This document shows positions 1 through 9,426 of a stretch of 64,000 bases of DNA, piece by piece. The notes beneath the pieces are model-generated. The model was not told the DNA's origin. It worked only from the letters and a program-made list of their open reading frames with translations, and ran no database searches. The first letter of the stretch is position 1. Each line of letters starts with the position of its first letter. The translations under genes and the position numbers were made by a program. The stretch comes from Streptomyces chartreusis NRRL 3882 (GTDB taxonomy: Bacteria; Actinomycetota; Actinomycetes; Streptomycetales; Streptomycetaceae), in assembly GCF_900236475.1 (NCBI RefSeq), contig NZ_LT963352.1, positions 7,535,001-7,599,000 of the forward strand, written 5' to 3'.

Positions 1-934
<934 letters not shown>

Positions 935-1023
935 TCAGTTGCTCGCGTCCACTGTGTTGGTTCTGAAACCACGAACAGCCCCATGCCATGGTCATGGTGT
1001 GGTGCGGCTGACAGTTTCATAGT

Positions 1024-1143
1024 GTTTCGGTGGTTATAGCGTAGGGGAAACGCCCGGTTACATTCCGAACCCGGAAGCTAAGCCTTACAGCGCCGATGGT
1101 ACTGCAGGGGGGACCCTGTGGGAGAGTAGGACGCCGCCGAACT
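1024..1143 (+). rRNA. rrf: 5S ribosomal RNA
   Basis: About 120 bases. The 5' strand GTTTCGGTGG pairs with the 3' strand CCGCCGAAC, and the internal CCGAACCCGGAAG loop is typical of 5S. It lies about 90 bases after the 23S end, the usual 23S-5S spacing of a Streptomyces rrn operon. Confidence 0.96.
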
Positions 1144-1151
1144 CCTTTTAG

Positions 1152-1196
1152 AGCTCTGGCTCTTGGGCACTCAGCCCGAGAGCCAGAGCTTTTTTG
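1152..1196 (+). terminator. rRNA operon intrinsic terminator
   Basis: A long perfect stem, AGCTCTGGCTCT paired with AGAGCCAGAGCT, has an inner GGGC/GCCC extension and is followed by TTTTT. This is a textbook intrinsic terminator right after 5S. Confidence 0.95.
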
Positions 1197-1251
1197 CGTT
1201 GAGGTAAGGTCAGGGAGCATCATTGGCACGTTTCCCACAGGAGGCCCCCGG

Positions 1252-1860
1252 GTGGAGGTTCAGGAGACTCGCGTCCAGACGGACCGTGTGCTCACCATCC
1301 CGAACATCCTCAGCATGGCCCGCCTCGTCGGCGTGCCCCTCTTCCTGTGGCTGATTCTGCGGCCTGAGTTCGGTGGGCCCAAGAGTGACGGCTGGGCCCT
1401 TCTGGTACTGGCCCTGAGCGGCATCAGTGACTACCTGGACGGCAAGCTCGCGCGGCGCTGGAACCAGATCAGCAGCCTCGGCCGGCTGCTCGACCCCGCG
1501 GCCGACCGGCTCTACATTCTTTCGACTTTGGTCGGCCTCACCTGGCGCGAGATTCTGCCCCTCTGGTTGACCGCTGTACTTCTGGCGCGAGAGCTGGTTC
1601 TGCTGGTGATGGTGGGCATCCTGCGCCGGCACGGCTATCCGCCGCCACAGGTGAACTTCCTGGGCAAGGCCGCCACCTTCAACTTGATGTATGCCTTCCC
1701 GCTGCTCCTGCTCAGTGACGGAAGTGGTTGGATCTCGTCACTGGCTGCTATTTTCGGATGGGCGTTCGCCGGATGGGGTACAACGCTGTACTGGTGGGCA
1801 GGAGTCCTCTACGTGGTACAAGTCCGCCGCCTGGTCCGTGCGGACGCCACGCCCGATTGA
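1252..1860 (+). CDS. CDP-alcohol phosphatidyltransferase family protein
   Basis: Membrane enzyme of 202 residues that would transfer a phosphatidyl group from a CDP-lipid to a polar alcohol. The full family signature DxxDGxxARx8GxxxDxxxD is present: it begins SDYLDGKLARR and ends LLDPAADRL, at about residues 62-88, and supplies the metal-binding aspartates. Several hydrophobic segments follow. The GTG start at 1252 is chosen because AGGAGG lies just upstream and because longer frames run back into 5S rRNA. By position it matches the mycobacterial PgsA2 gene beside sbp and garA. Whether its product is phosphatidylglycerophosphate, phosphatidylinositol-phosphate or another lipid cannot be told from sequence. 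Confidence 0.9.
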   Translation: MEVQETRVQTDRVLTIPNILSMARLVGVPLFLWLILRPEFGGPKSDGWALLVLALSGISDYLDGKLARRWNQISSLGRLLDPAADRLYILSTLVGLTWREILPLWLTAVLLARELVLLVMVGILRRHGYPPPQVNFLGKAATFNLMYAFPLLLLSDGSGWISSLAAIFGWAFAGWGTTLYWWAGVLYVVQVRRLVRADATPD

Positions 1861-1975
1861 ACTCGCGGATTGCTCCCACCGAAGCGGTGCGATGGCCCGT
1901 CGTGCAAAAGTGCGGGACAATCCTCGCGGGGGAAGTCGGCTAGACCGTCGTCTCTTTGAGGAGGACGCTTCCGAC

Positions 1976-4471
1976 ATGAAGGCCGTCGTGATGGCCGGAG
2001 GCGAAGGCACGCGCCTTCGCCCCATGACCTCAAGCATGCCCAAGCCGCTCCTGCCCGTGGCCAACCGCCCGATCATGGAGCATGTGCTGCGGCTGCTCAA
2101 AAGGCATGGGCTCAACGAAACAGTCGTAACTGTCCAGTTCCTGGCCTCGCTCGTCAAGAACTACTTCGGTGACGGCGAAGAGCTCGGTATGGAGCTCACC
2201 TATGCCAATGAGGAGAAGCCACTCGGTACTGCCGGAAGCGTCAAGAATGCCGAAGAGGCGTTGAAGGACGATGCCTTCCTCGTCATCTCAGGCGATGCGC
2301 TGACGGATTTCGACCTCACCGAGCTCATCAATTTCCACAAGGAGAAGGGTGCACTGGTCACGGTCTGTCTGACGCGTGTGCCCAATCCGCTGGAATTCGG
2401 CATCACCATTGTCGACGAGGAAGGCAAGGTGGAGCGCTTCCTCGAGAAGCCCACCTGGGGCCAGGTCTTCTCCGACACCGTGAACACCGGCATCTACGTG
2501 ATGGAGCCCGAGGTCTTCGACTATGTCGAGCCCGATGTGCCCGTCGACTGGTCCGGCGATGTCTTCCCGCAGTTGATGAAGGAAGGCAAGCCGATCTACG
2601 GCTATGTGGCCGAGGGGTACTGGGAGGACGTCGGCACCCATGAGAGCTATGTGAAGGCGCAGGCCGACGTCCTGGAGGGCAAGGTCGACGTCGACATCGA
2701 CGGGTTCGAGATCTCCGCCGGGGTGTGGGTCGCCGAAGGCGCCGAGGTCCATCCCGACGCCGTGCTCCGCGGGCCGCTTTACATCGGTGACTACGCCAAG
2801 GTCGAGGCCGGCGCCGAAATCCGCGAGCACACCGTCGTGGGCTCCAACGTGGTCGTCAAGAGCGGCGCATTTCTGCACAAGGCCGTCGTTCACGACAACG
2901 TCTACGTGGGGCCCCACAGCAATCTGCGTGGCTGCGTGGTCGGAAAGAACACCGACATCATGCGCGCGGCGCGGATCGAGGACGGCGCGGTCATCGGTGA
3001 TGAGTGCCTGATCGGTGAAGAATCGATCGTTCAGGGTAATGTTCGGGTCTATCCGTTCAAGACCATCGAAGCCGGTGCCTTCGTCAATACGTCGGTCATC
3101 TGGGAATCCAGGGGACAGGCGCACCTCTTCGGCGCCCGCGGTGTGTCCGGAATCCTGAACGTGGAGATCACGCCGGAGCTGGCGGTACGGCTTGCCGGCG
3201 CCTATGCGACCACCCTGAAGAAGGGCTCGACCGTCACCACGGCCCGCGACCACTCGCGTGGTGCCCGCGCGCTGAAGCGAGCGGTGATTTCCGCGTTGCA
3301 GGCCAGCGCCATCGACGTACGCGACCTGGAGAACGTGCCGCTGCCCGTGGCCCGGCAGCAGACGGCGCGCGGCAGTGCGGGCGGGATCATGATCCGTACG
3401 ACGCCCGGGGTGCAGGATTCCGTCGACATCATGTTCTTCGACGGGCAGGGCGCCGACCTGTCGCAGGGCAGCCAGCGCAAGCTGGACCGGGTGTTCGCGC
3501 GGCAGGAGTACCGGCGTGCGTTCCCCGGGGAGATCGGTGACCTGCACTTCCCGGCGAGTGTCTTCGACTCGTACACCGGGTCGCTGCTGCGGAATGTCGA
3601 CACGACCGGGATCGCGGACTCCGGCCTGAAGGTGGTCGTGGACGCGTCCAACGGAAGTGCGGGACTCGTCCTGCCGAGTCTGCTGGGGAAGCTCGGTGTC
3701 GACTCGCTGACGATCAATCCCGGTCTCGACGAGTCCAGGCCGACGGAGACGGCCGACATGCGCCGGTCGGGGATGGTGCGTCTCGGGGAGATCGTGGCGT
3801 CCTCGGGGGCCGCGTTCGGGGTGCGGTTCGATCCCGTCGGCGAGCGGCTGTCCCTCGTCGACGAGAAGGGGCGCATCATCGAGGACGACCGGGCGCTGCT
3901 GGTGATGCTGGACCTCGTCGCCGCCGAGCGGCGCAGCGGCCGGGTCGCGCTTCCGGTGACCACGACCAGGATCGCCGAGCAGGTGGCGGCGTACCACGGG
4001 ACCCAGGTCGAGTGGACGACCACGTCTCCCGACGACCTCACGCGCGTGGGTGGTGAGGAAGGGACGATCTTCGGCGGCGACGGCAAGGGCGGGTTCATCG
4101 TCCCGGAGTTCAGCAGCGTGTACGACGCCACCGCGGCCTTCGTACGGCTCATCGGGCTCGTGGCGCGGACGCAGCTCACGCTCAGCCAGATCGACGCGCG
4201 GATCCCGCGGGCGCACGTCCTGAAGCGGGATCTGGCGACTCCGTGGGCCGTCAAGGGGCTCGTGATGAGGCGGGTCGTCGAGGCGGCCGGAGACCGGTTC
4301 GTGGACACCACGGACGGCGTGCGGGTGGTGGAGACGGACGGCCGTTGGGTGATGGTGCTGCCCGACCCGGCCGAGGCCGTCACCCACCTGTGGGCCGAGG
4401 GGCCGGACGATGCCTCCGCGCAGGCCCTGCTGGACGAGTGGTCGGCGGTCGTGGACAGCGCCGGCCGGTAG
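1976..4471 (+). CDS. Mannose-1-phosphate guanylyltransferase-like protein fused to a degenerate phosphomannomutase module
   Basis: Protein of 831 residues. Residues 1-230 form a sugar-nucleotidyltransferase domain with the activating-loop motif GGEGTRLRP and a downstream Lys (EKPTWG). Residues about 245-370 carry hexapeptide left-handed beta-helix repeats. Residues about 385-831 resemble the phosphomannomutase/phosphoglucomutase fold. In that last part the phosphoserine loop (TASHNP in active enzymes) reads TTPGVQDS and the metal loop (DGDGDR) reads FDPVGERL, so mutase activity looks lost. The likely role is making GDP-mannose or a related nucleotide sugar for the cell envelope, with the C-terminal module perhaps regulatory. 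The ATG at 1976 has GAGGAG upstream. The family assignment is firm; the substrate is inferred. Confidence 0.88.
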   Translation: MKAVVMAGGEGTRLRPMTSSMPKPLLPVANRPIMEHVLRLLKRHGLNETVVTVQFLASLVKNYFGDGEELGMELTYANEEKPLGTAGSVKNAEEALKDDAFLVISGDALTDFDLTELINFHKEKGALVTVCLTRVPNPLEFGITIVDEEGKVERFLEKPTWGQVFSDTVNTGIYVMEPEVFDYVEPDVPVDWSGDVFPQLMKEGKPIYGYVAEGYWEDVGTHESYVKAQADVLEGKVDVDIDGFEISAGVWVAEGAEVHPDAVLRGPLYIGDYAKVEAGAEIREHTVVGSNVVVKSGAFLHKAVVHDNVYVGPHSNLRGCVVGKNTDIMRAARIEDGAVIGDECLIGEESIVQGNVRVYPFKTIEAGAFVNTSVIWESRGQAHLFGARGVSGILNVEITPELAVRLAGAYATTLKKGSTVTTARDHSRGARALKRAVISALQASAIDVRDLENVPLPVARQQTARGSAGGIMIRTTPGVQDSVDIMFFDGQGADLSQGSQRKLDRVFARQEYRRAFPGEIGDLHFPASVFDSYTGSLLRNVDTTGIADSGLKVVVDASNGSAGLVLPSLLGKLGVDSLTINPGLDESRPTETADMRRSGMVRLGEIVASSGAAFGVRFDPVGERLSLVDEKGRIIEDDRALLVMLDLVAAERRSGRVALPVTTTRIAEQVAAYHGTQVEWTTTSPDDLTRVGGEEGTIFGGDGKGGFIVPEFSSVYDATAAFVRLIGLVARTQLTLSQIDARIPRAHVLKRDLATPWAVKGLVMRRVVEAAGDRFVDTTDGVRVVETDGRWVMVLPDPAEAVTHLWAEGPDDASAQALLDEWSAVVDSAGR

Positions 4472-4490
4472 AACGGTCTGCACGCGGGCG

Positions 4491-4526
4491 TGCCGGACAG
4501 GTGTCCCCAACGGGGCCTGTCCGGCA
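4491..4526 (+). terminator. Hairpin terminator candidate
   Basis: A perfect 10-base stem, GCCGGACAGG paired with CCTGTCCGGC, has an inner CCCC/GGGG extension. It starts 20 bases after the upstream stop codon. There is no U-tract, which is common for Streptomyces terminators. Confidence 0.7.
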
Positions 4527-4579
4527 TGCCGGTGGGGCCGTTTCGGAGGTGGTGGCCGCGACGTGCGACGATGTGCGGC

Positions 4580-5485
4580 ATGCCGCAGCAACCCCCCATT
4601 CGGAGCACACCGACGCGGCCCCGGCGCCCGGACGCGTCCATGTCGTTGATCACCAACGTCATGGACCACAGCCTCGACGACGGATACGCCGAGGCCGCCG
4701 CGCGGAAGCGGGCCGCGGGCGACGGTGGCATGCCGAAGACCCTCAGGGCGAAGCTGGGACTCGCTGCGGGGCTGGTGCTCGCGGCGCTCATCGTGACCGT
4801 GGGAGCGGCCCAGGCGCGCGTCGCCGCTCCGGTCGTCGCCAAGGAGCGGGAGGAACTGGTCGACCGGATCGACCGGGAGACCGAGAAGGCGGACAAGCTG
4901 GAGGACTCCGTCGACCGGCTGCGCGAGGACGTGAGTGCCCGCCAGCGGGAGGCGCTGAAGCACAGCGGCGGCAGCGCCGGGTCCGAGATCGTGGGCATCC
5001 TGTCGGGCGCCACAGCGGTGCACGGCCCCGGCGTGAAGCTCGTGGTGAACGACGCCAAGGACGCCGGTTCCGGTGGTGACGGCAACCCGCGTGAGACCAC
5101 CGGGTTCTCCGATACGGGCCGGGTGCGCGACCGGGACATGCAGCGCGTGGTCAACGGGCTGTGGGAGTCGGGCGCCGAGGCCGTCTCGATCAACGGGCAG
5201 CGGCTCACGGCGCTGTCCGCGATCAGGGCTGCGGGGGACGCGATACTGGTCGACAACAAGCCGCTGGTGCCGCCGTACACGGTGCTCGCGGTGGGGGACG
5301 GGCAGCGGCTGAGCACCCGGTTCCAGAACAGCGCGGACGGGCTGTATCTGAACGCGCTCCAGGAGAGCTACGGCATCAGGACAGGCATCTCCGTGGAGGA
5401 CGACCTCCGGCTGCCTGCCGCGCCGAGTGTGATCGTACGTACAGCACAGCCGAGCATTGAGAAGAGCGAGAAGGGCACATCGTGA
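4580..5485 (+). CDS. DUF881 family membrane-anchored protein (first copy)
   Basis: About 301 residues. It has a cytoplasmic N-terminal tail, one transmembrane segment near residues 57-77, a short coiled coil (about 90-125), and a conserved extracellular DUF881 domain containing HGPGVKLVVNDA and WESGAEAVSINGQRL. The function of DUF881 is unknown; actinobacterial members sit with Sbp near division and envelope genes. The stop overlaps the Sbp start (GTGA), so the two are translationally coupled. The start is uncertain: ATG at 4571, 4580 or 4640 are all in frame without a clear Shine-Dalgarno sequence. Confidence 0.88.
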   Translation: MPQQPPIRSTPTRPRRPDASMSLITNVMDHSLDDGYAEAAARKRAAGDGGMPKTLRAKLGLAAGLVLAALIVTVGAAQARVAAPVVAKEREELVDRIDRETEKADKLEDSVDRLREDVSARQREALKHSGGSAGSEIVGILSGATAVHGPGVKLVVNDAKDAGSGGDGNPRETTGFSDTGRVRDRDMQRVVNGLWESGAEAVSINGQRLTALSAIRAAGDAILVDNKPLVPPYTVLAVGDGQRLSTRFQNSADGLYLNALQESYGIRTGISVEDDLRLPAAPSVIVRTAQPSIEKSEKGTS

Positions 5486-5814
5486 TCGCCGTACTGGGCC
5501 TCGTCGTGGGAGTCGTGGCCGGCCTGTTGGTCCGGCCTGAGGTTCCGGCGGTGGTCGAGCCTTATCTGCCGATCGCTGTCGTGGCGGCGCTCGACGCCGT
5601 CTTCGGCGGCCTGCGGGCCATGCTCGACGGCATCTTCGACGACAAGGTCTTCGTGGTGTCGTTCCTGTCGAACGTGGTGGTGGCCGCGTTGATCGTCTTC
5701 CTGGGGGACAAGCTGGGCGTGGGTGCTCAGCTGTCCACCGGTGTGGTGGTCGTCCTCGGCATCCGGATCTTCTCCAACGCCGCGGCGATCCGCCGGCACG
5801 TGTTCCGGGCGTGA
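5482..5814 (+). CDS. sbp: Small basic protein Sbp (DUF1290)
   Basis: Integral membrane protein of 110 residues with about three hydrophobic segments, typical in size and sequence for the DUF1290 Sbp family. The name comes from the Bacillus division-cluster gene; its biochemical role is not established. It overlaps the DUF881 genes on both sides by GTGA, giving a tight DUF881-sbp-DUF881 operon. The same trio occurs beside garA homologues in other actinobacteria. Confidence 0.92.
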   Translation: MIAVLGLVVGVVAGLLVRPEVPAVVEPYLPIAVVAALDAVFGGLRAMLDGIFDDKVFVVSFLSNVVVAALIVFLGDKLGVGAQLSTGVVVVLGIRIFSNAAAIRRHVFRA

Positions 5815-6758
5815 GGCAGATGAGCGAGCACGACGACAAGCGCCCCGCGGAGAACGGCGATCCGCGCGCGGACCAGCGCGACGGGAACGGCGAGTCCGGT
5901 AGCCGACTCCGCAAGGAACTGCCCCAAGAGGTGTCCGCGCCGGTATCCGCCGCCCGGGACGCCCCGGAGCCGGAACCGGAACCAGAGCCGGAACCGGGGC
6001 CCGAACCGCAGGCGGCTGCCGCGTCCGAGCCGCAGCTGACCGGACGGCAGCGGCTGGTGAAGGGGCTGTGGCCGCCGCGGGTCTCACGGGCCCAACTCAT
6101 CGTCGCGCTGCTGCTGTTCGGCCTCGGGTTCGGGCTGGCCGTGCAGGTGGCCTCGCACAGCAACAGTGACAGCGCGCTGCGCGGTGCGCGTCAGGAAGAT
6201 CTTGTCCGCATCCTCGATGAACTGGATGACCGTACGCAGCGTCTTGAGGACGAGAAGCAGGGTCTCGAGAAGCAGCGTGACGAGCTGGAGAACAGCTCGG
6301 ACCAGGCCGAGGAGGCCCGGAAGCAGACCATCGAGAAGGAGAGGCAACTCGGCATCCTGGCCGGCACGGTGGCCGCGCAGGGGCCCGGCATCACCATGAC
6401 CATCGAGGACACGAAGGGGACGGTCGAGGCGGACATGCTGCTCGACGCGATCCAGGAGCTGCGCGCGGCGGGTGCCGAGGCGATCCAGGTGAACGGCGTG
6501 CGGGTCGTCGCGGGCACGTATCTGACGGACTCCGGCAAGGGCGTGAGCGTCGACGGGAACAAGATCAACGCGCCCTATCGTTTCAAGGTCATCGGCAAGC
6601 CGCAGGATCTCGAGCCGGCGCTCAACATCCCCGGAGGCGTGGTGCAGACTCTCGAGAAGGAACAGGCCACGGTCACCATCGAGCGGTCGACCAAGATCGT
6701 CGTGGACGCCTTGCGGGCGGTGAAGCGGCCTGACTACGCTCGGTCGTCCTCGCAGTGA
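5811..6758 (+). CDS. DUF881 family membrane-anchored protein (second copy)
   Basis: 315 residues if the GTG at 5811 is used; an ATG at 5820 is the alternative. The charged N-terminal tail carries a Glu-Pro repeat at about residues 52-66. One transmembrane segment lies near 94-113, followed by a strong coiled coil (about 125-165) and a DUF881 domain containing AQGPGITMTIEDT. Compared with the first copy the cytoplasmic tail is longer and more acidic, so the pair may form a heteromer across the membrane. The start codon overlaps the sbp stop. Function is unknown. Confidence 0.9.
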   Translation: MRQMSEHDDKRPAENGDPRADQRDGNGESGSRLRKELPQEVSAPVSAARDAPEPEPEPEPEPGPEPQAAAASEPQLTGRQRLVKGLWPPRVSRAQLIVALLLFGLGFGLAVQVASHSNSDSALRGARQEDLVRILDELDDRTQRLEDEKQGLEKQRDELENSSDQAEEARKQTIEKERQLGILAGTVAAQGPGITMTIEDTKGTVEADMLLDAIQELRAAGAEAIQVNGVRVVAGTYLTDSGKGVSVDGNKINAPYRFKVIGKPQDLEPALNIPGGVVQTLEKEQATVTIERSTKIVVDALRAVKRPDYARSSSQ

Positions 6759-6948
6759 ACCGGGGGTGCATGGGCGAGGTCCGGCGAGGGCATGAGGTTG
6801 CGGGGGGTCGGCGCACCGAATGGGTGGTGCGTGGTGGAAACTGTCTGGTGCAGACGGACGTTGTCAGGATGTCCGGGTCGGCCAGAGTGTTCAGTCAGGG
6901 TTCGTCCTGCCCCACGGGCGGGTCTGTTTCGGTCAAGGGGAATCGCCC

Positions 6949-7767
6949 GTGAAGTTGTTTGCGAAGTTGTTCGGCAAGAGCGCGCGAGAGGGCAGCGACA
7001 ATGCGACCGCTCGCCATCGCGCACAGCCTGACGCGGAGGGCCAGCGGCCGCTGTTCCGGGACCAGGTCGGTGGCCCGGGCGGTGACGTTTCCGGAGGTCA
7101 GGGCGCGCCGTCGGTTGACCCTGCGCGGCCCGGCGGCATAGGTTTCGGGCAACCCTCAAGTGCGGGTGGAGGGTTTTCCGACCCGTATGCGTCCAATGCC
7201 CCCGGTGGGCAGCCGCGGCAGGAGGATCCGATGTCGGCCCTGGTGTGTACGAGGTGCGGTAACCGCAACGCGGAGAACAGCCGCTTCTGTTCCAACTGCG
7301 GCGCGCCGCTGCGGGCGGGGGCGGCGGCGGAGCGTCCGTCCGAGACGACCTCCACGATCTCCATCTCCGGTCTCGAGGCCTACGACAGCGAGACCACCGG
7401 CCAGACGCCGATGCCGACGCTGTCGCCCGAGGCGCAGGCGGCGGTCGACGCGCTGCCGCTGGGTTCCGCGCTCCTGGTCGTGCGCCGCGGGCCGAACTCG
7501 GGCAGCCGCTTCCTGCTGGACGGCGATCTGACCACGGCCGGGCGCCATCCGCAGAGCGACATCTTCCTGGACGACGTGACGGTCTCCCGGCGGCATGTGG
7601 AGTTCCGCCGCGGGCAGGACGGCTCGTTCACGGTGGCCGACGTGGGCAGCCTGAACGGCACGTACGTGAACCGCGAGCGGATCGACCAGGTCGCCTTGAA
7701 CAACGGCGACGAGGTGCAGATCGGCAAGTACCGGCTGGTCTTCTACGCCAGCCAGCGGGGCTACTGA
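6949..7767 (+). CDS. FHA-domain signalling protein (GarA/OdhI type) with zinc ribbon
   Basis: 272 residues. The order is a low-complexity Gly/Pro/Gln-rich N-terminus (about 1-95), a zinc ribbon with Cys100, Cys103, Cys114 and Cys117, the motif ETTS at 132-135, then an FHA domain (about 175-262) with GRH at 198-200, SRRH at 213-216 and LNGT. In mycobacterial GarA and corynebacterial OdhI, the phosphorylated ETTS threonine binds its own FHA domain and switches off inhibition of glutamate/2-oxoglutarate enzymes. The same switch is inferred here, but the zinc ribbon and long linker are extra to those proteins. GTG at 6949 follows AAGGGGA. The 190 bases before it hold no gene where mycobacteria carry gcvH. 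Confidence 0.9.
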   Translation: MKLFAKLFGKSAREGSDNATARHRAQPDAEGQRPLFRDQVGGPGGDVSGGQGAPSVDPARPGGIGFGQPSSAGGGFSDPYASNAPGGQPRQEDPMSALVCTRCGNRNAENSRFCSNCGAPLRAGAAAERPSETTSTISISGLEAYDSETTGQTPMPTLSPEAQAAVDALPLGSALLVVRRGPNSGSRFLLDGDLTTAGRHPQSDIFLDDVTVSRRHVEFRRGQDGSFTVADVGSLNGTYVNRERIDQVALNNGDEVQIGKYRLVFYASQRGY

Positions 7768-7818
7768 CCGGATTCCGGCCGGGGAACCCCGCGAAGGTCC
7801 GTCCGTCAGGGAAGGTCC

Positions 7819-8553
7819 ATGCTGCAAACACCGAGCGGCGGTGCCGGGCACGGCACCGCCGCCACGGACAGGCTGATGAGCATCGGCACGGTGCTGAACG
7901 TGCTGCGCGACGAGTTCCCCGAAGTCACCATCTCCAAGATCCGTTTCCTGGAGGCGGAGGGGCTCATCGAGCCGCAGCGGACCCCGTCGGGGTATCGCAA
8001 GTTCAGCGCTCACGACGTCGAGCGTCTCGGCCATGTCCTGAGGATGCAGCGGGACCACTATCTGCCCCTGAAGGTGATCCGCGAGCATCTGGAGGCCATG
8101 GAGCGCGGCGAGGCCGTCCAGCTGCCGGCCCTGGGCCGTCAGCGCGACGGCGAGAGCGTGGCCGAGCCGCCCGAGGCGCCCACGGCGGCCAGGATCGGGC
8201 GCCAGGAGCTGCTCGCCGCCGCCGGTGTCGGCGAGGAGGAGCTCAGGGAGTGGGAGTCGTACGGGCTCGTCACTCCACTGGAGGACGGGGTGTACGACGC
8301 GGAGGCGGTCACGGTGGCCTCGCTGATCGCCGAACTGGGGCGGTTCGGGATCGAGCCGCGGCACCTGCGGGTGATGAAGGCCGCCGCCGATCGCGAGGCC
8401 GGGCTCGTGGACCAGGTGGTGGCCCCGCTGAAGCGGCACCGGAACCCGCAGACCAGGGCTCATGCCGAGACCCGTACCAAGGAGCTTGCGGGGCTCACGG
8501 TGAAGTTGCACGCGGCGCTGGTGCAGACGGCGCTCGGGGTGCGGCTGCCGTGA
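7819..8553 (+). CDS. ftsR: MerR-family regulator, FtsR-like
   Basis: 244 residues with an N-terminal winged helix-turn-helix (about 17-85: SIGTVLNVLRDEFP, then SKIRFLEAEGLI). A second region at about 130-175 also resembles a MerR-type helix-turn-helix. Its place between the FHA gene and the DUF151 gene matches corynebacterial FtsR, which acts on ftsZ expression, and mycobacterial Rv1828. That position plus the fold is the basis for the name. There is no cysteine effector domain of the metal-sensing MerR type. The start is ATG 7819; a later ATG at 7876 is possible. Confidence 0.8.
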   Translation: MLQTPSGGAGHGTAATDRLMSIGTVLNVLRDEFPEVTISKIRFLEAEGLIEPQRTPSGYRKFSAHDVERLGHVLRMQRDHYLPLKVIREHLEAMERGEAVQLPALGRQRDGESVAEPPEAPTAARIGRQELLAAAGVGEEELREWESYGLVTPLEDGVYDAEAVTVASLIAELGRFGIEPRHLRVMKAAADREAGLVDQVVAPLKRHRNPQTRAHAETRTKELAGLTVKLHAALVQTALGVRLP

Positions 8554-8638
8554 GACGGCCGGTCGTGGGCGGGCCGGATCAGGCGCCCGTTCCCGGCCCG
8601 ACTACCCAAACGTCCCGAGCACGGCCTAGGGTTGCTGT

Positions 8639-9112
8639 GTGAACGAGCTCGATGTCGTAGGTGTCCGGGTGGAAATGCCCTCCAACCAACCGATCGTGCT
8701 GCTGCGTGAAGTGGGGGGCGACCGTTACCTCCCCATTTGGATCGGACCGGGGGAGGCGACGGCGATCGCCTTCGCCCAGCAGGGCATGGCTCCCGCGCGG
8801 CCGCTGACCCACGACCTGTTCAAGGACGTGCTGGAGGCCGTCGGCCAGGAGCTCACGGAAGTGCGCATCACGGACCTGCGTGAGGGCGTCTTCTACGCGG
8901 AGCTGGTCTTCGCCAGCGGCGTCGAGGTGAGCGCCCGCCCGTCCGACGCCATAGCGCTGGCCCTGCGCACCGGGACACCGATCTACGGCAGTGACACGGT
9001 GCTCGACGACGCCGGCATCGCGATCCCGGACGAGCAGGAGGACGAGGTGGAGAAGTTCCGCGAGTTCCTCGACCAGATCTCCCCGGAGGACTTCGGCAGC
9101 AGCAGCCAGTGA
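8639..9112 (+). CDS. Bifunctional nuclease family protein (DUF151)
   Basis: 157 residues, a complete DUF151 protein: MNELDVVGV start, LPIWIGPGEA, then ARPSDAIALALRTGTPIY. Some family members have DNase/RNase activity, but the role in actinobacteria is unproven. It is the third member of the conserved FHA-MerR-DUF151-MerR cluster. The GTG start at 8639 has no Shine-Dalgarno sequence. TAGGGT at 8627-8632 sits six bases upstream, which fits a leaderless transcript. Confidence 0.92.
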   Translation: MNELDVVGVRVEMPSNQPIVLLREVGGDRYLPIWIGPGEATAIAFAQQGMAPARPLTHDLFKDVLEAVGQELTEVRITDLREGVFYAELVFASGVEVSARPSDAIALALRTGTPIYGSDTVLDDAGIAIPDEQEDEVEKFREFLDQISPEDFGSSSQ

Positions 9113-9426
9113 GCGCTGGATTCCGGCGAGAGCCGGATGGCGGGGAGTGGCGGCGGCCAGTGAGGCGTGTGGGCGGCCCGGCGGACGATGTGGTCCGCGG
9201 CAGGGTCGCCCGCCGTGTGTGACGGGTGAAATGCCCGCATGTGCCGGAGGCGAGTGAGAGCGTCACGCGGCCCGTATCGGAGGCATTCGGCTAGCCTTTC
9301 CCCGCGGTGGGGCACGGGAAACCACTCTTAGGGTGATTATCACTCGGCGTGGCGAGTGTGGCGATCGTTGACGCACCCCGGGTGACTGCCTACCGTCGAG
9401 AAGGCAGGTCAAGGACGGAGGTCGGC
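9113..9426 (+). other. Intergenic region with promoter, no gene
   Basis: 314 bases between the DUF151 gene and the second MerR gene. It holds the promoter listed separately. A frame open from 9349 is rejected as the start because that promoter lies inside it. No hairpin or RNA motif was seen. Confidence 0.6.
9368..9396 (+). promoter_or_regulatory. Housekeeping-type promoter of the second merR gene
   Basis: TTGACG (9368-9373), 17-base spacer, TACCGT (9391-9396). The predicted transcript starts near 9403 and reaches GGAGG at 9417-9421 and GTG at 9427. This supports the short protein start. Confidence 0.75.

Noticed and set aside
1096..1251. N-terminal extension of the CDP-alcohol transferase
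   Set aside because: It starts inside 5S rRNA and runs through the terminator. GTG 1252 has a good ribosome binding site.
2288..6163. A 1291-codon open frame on the minus strand
   Set aside because: It is the mirror frame of high-GC genes on the plus strand. It is rich in Arg, Pro and Gly with no recognisable domain and overlaps four real genes.
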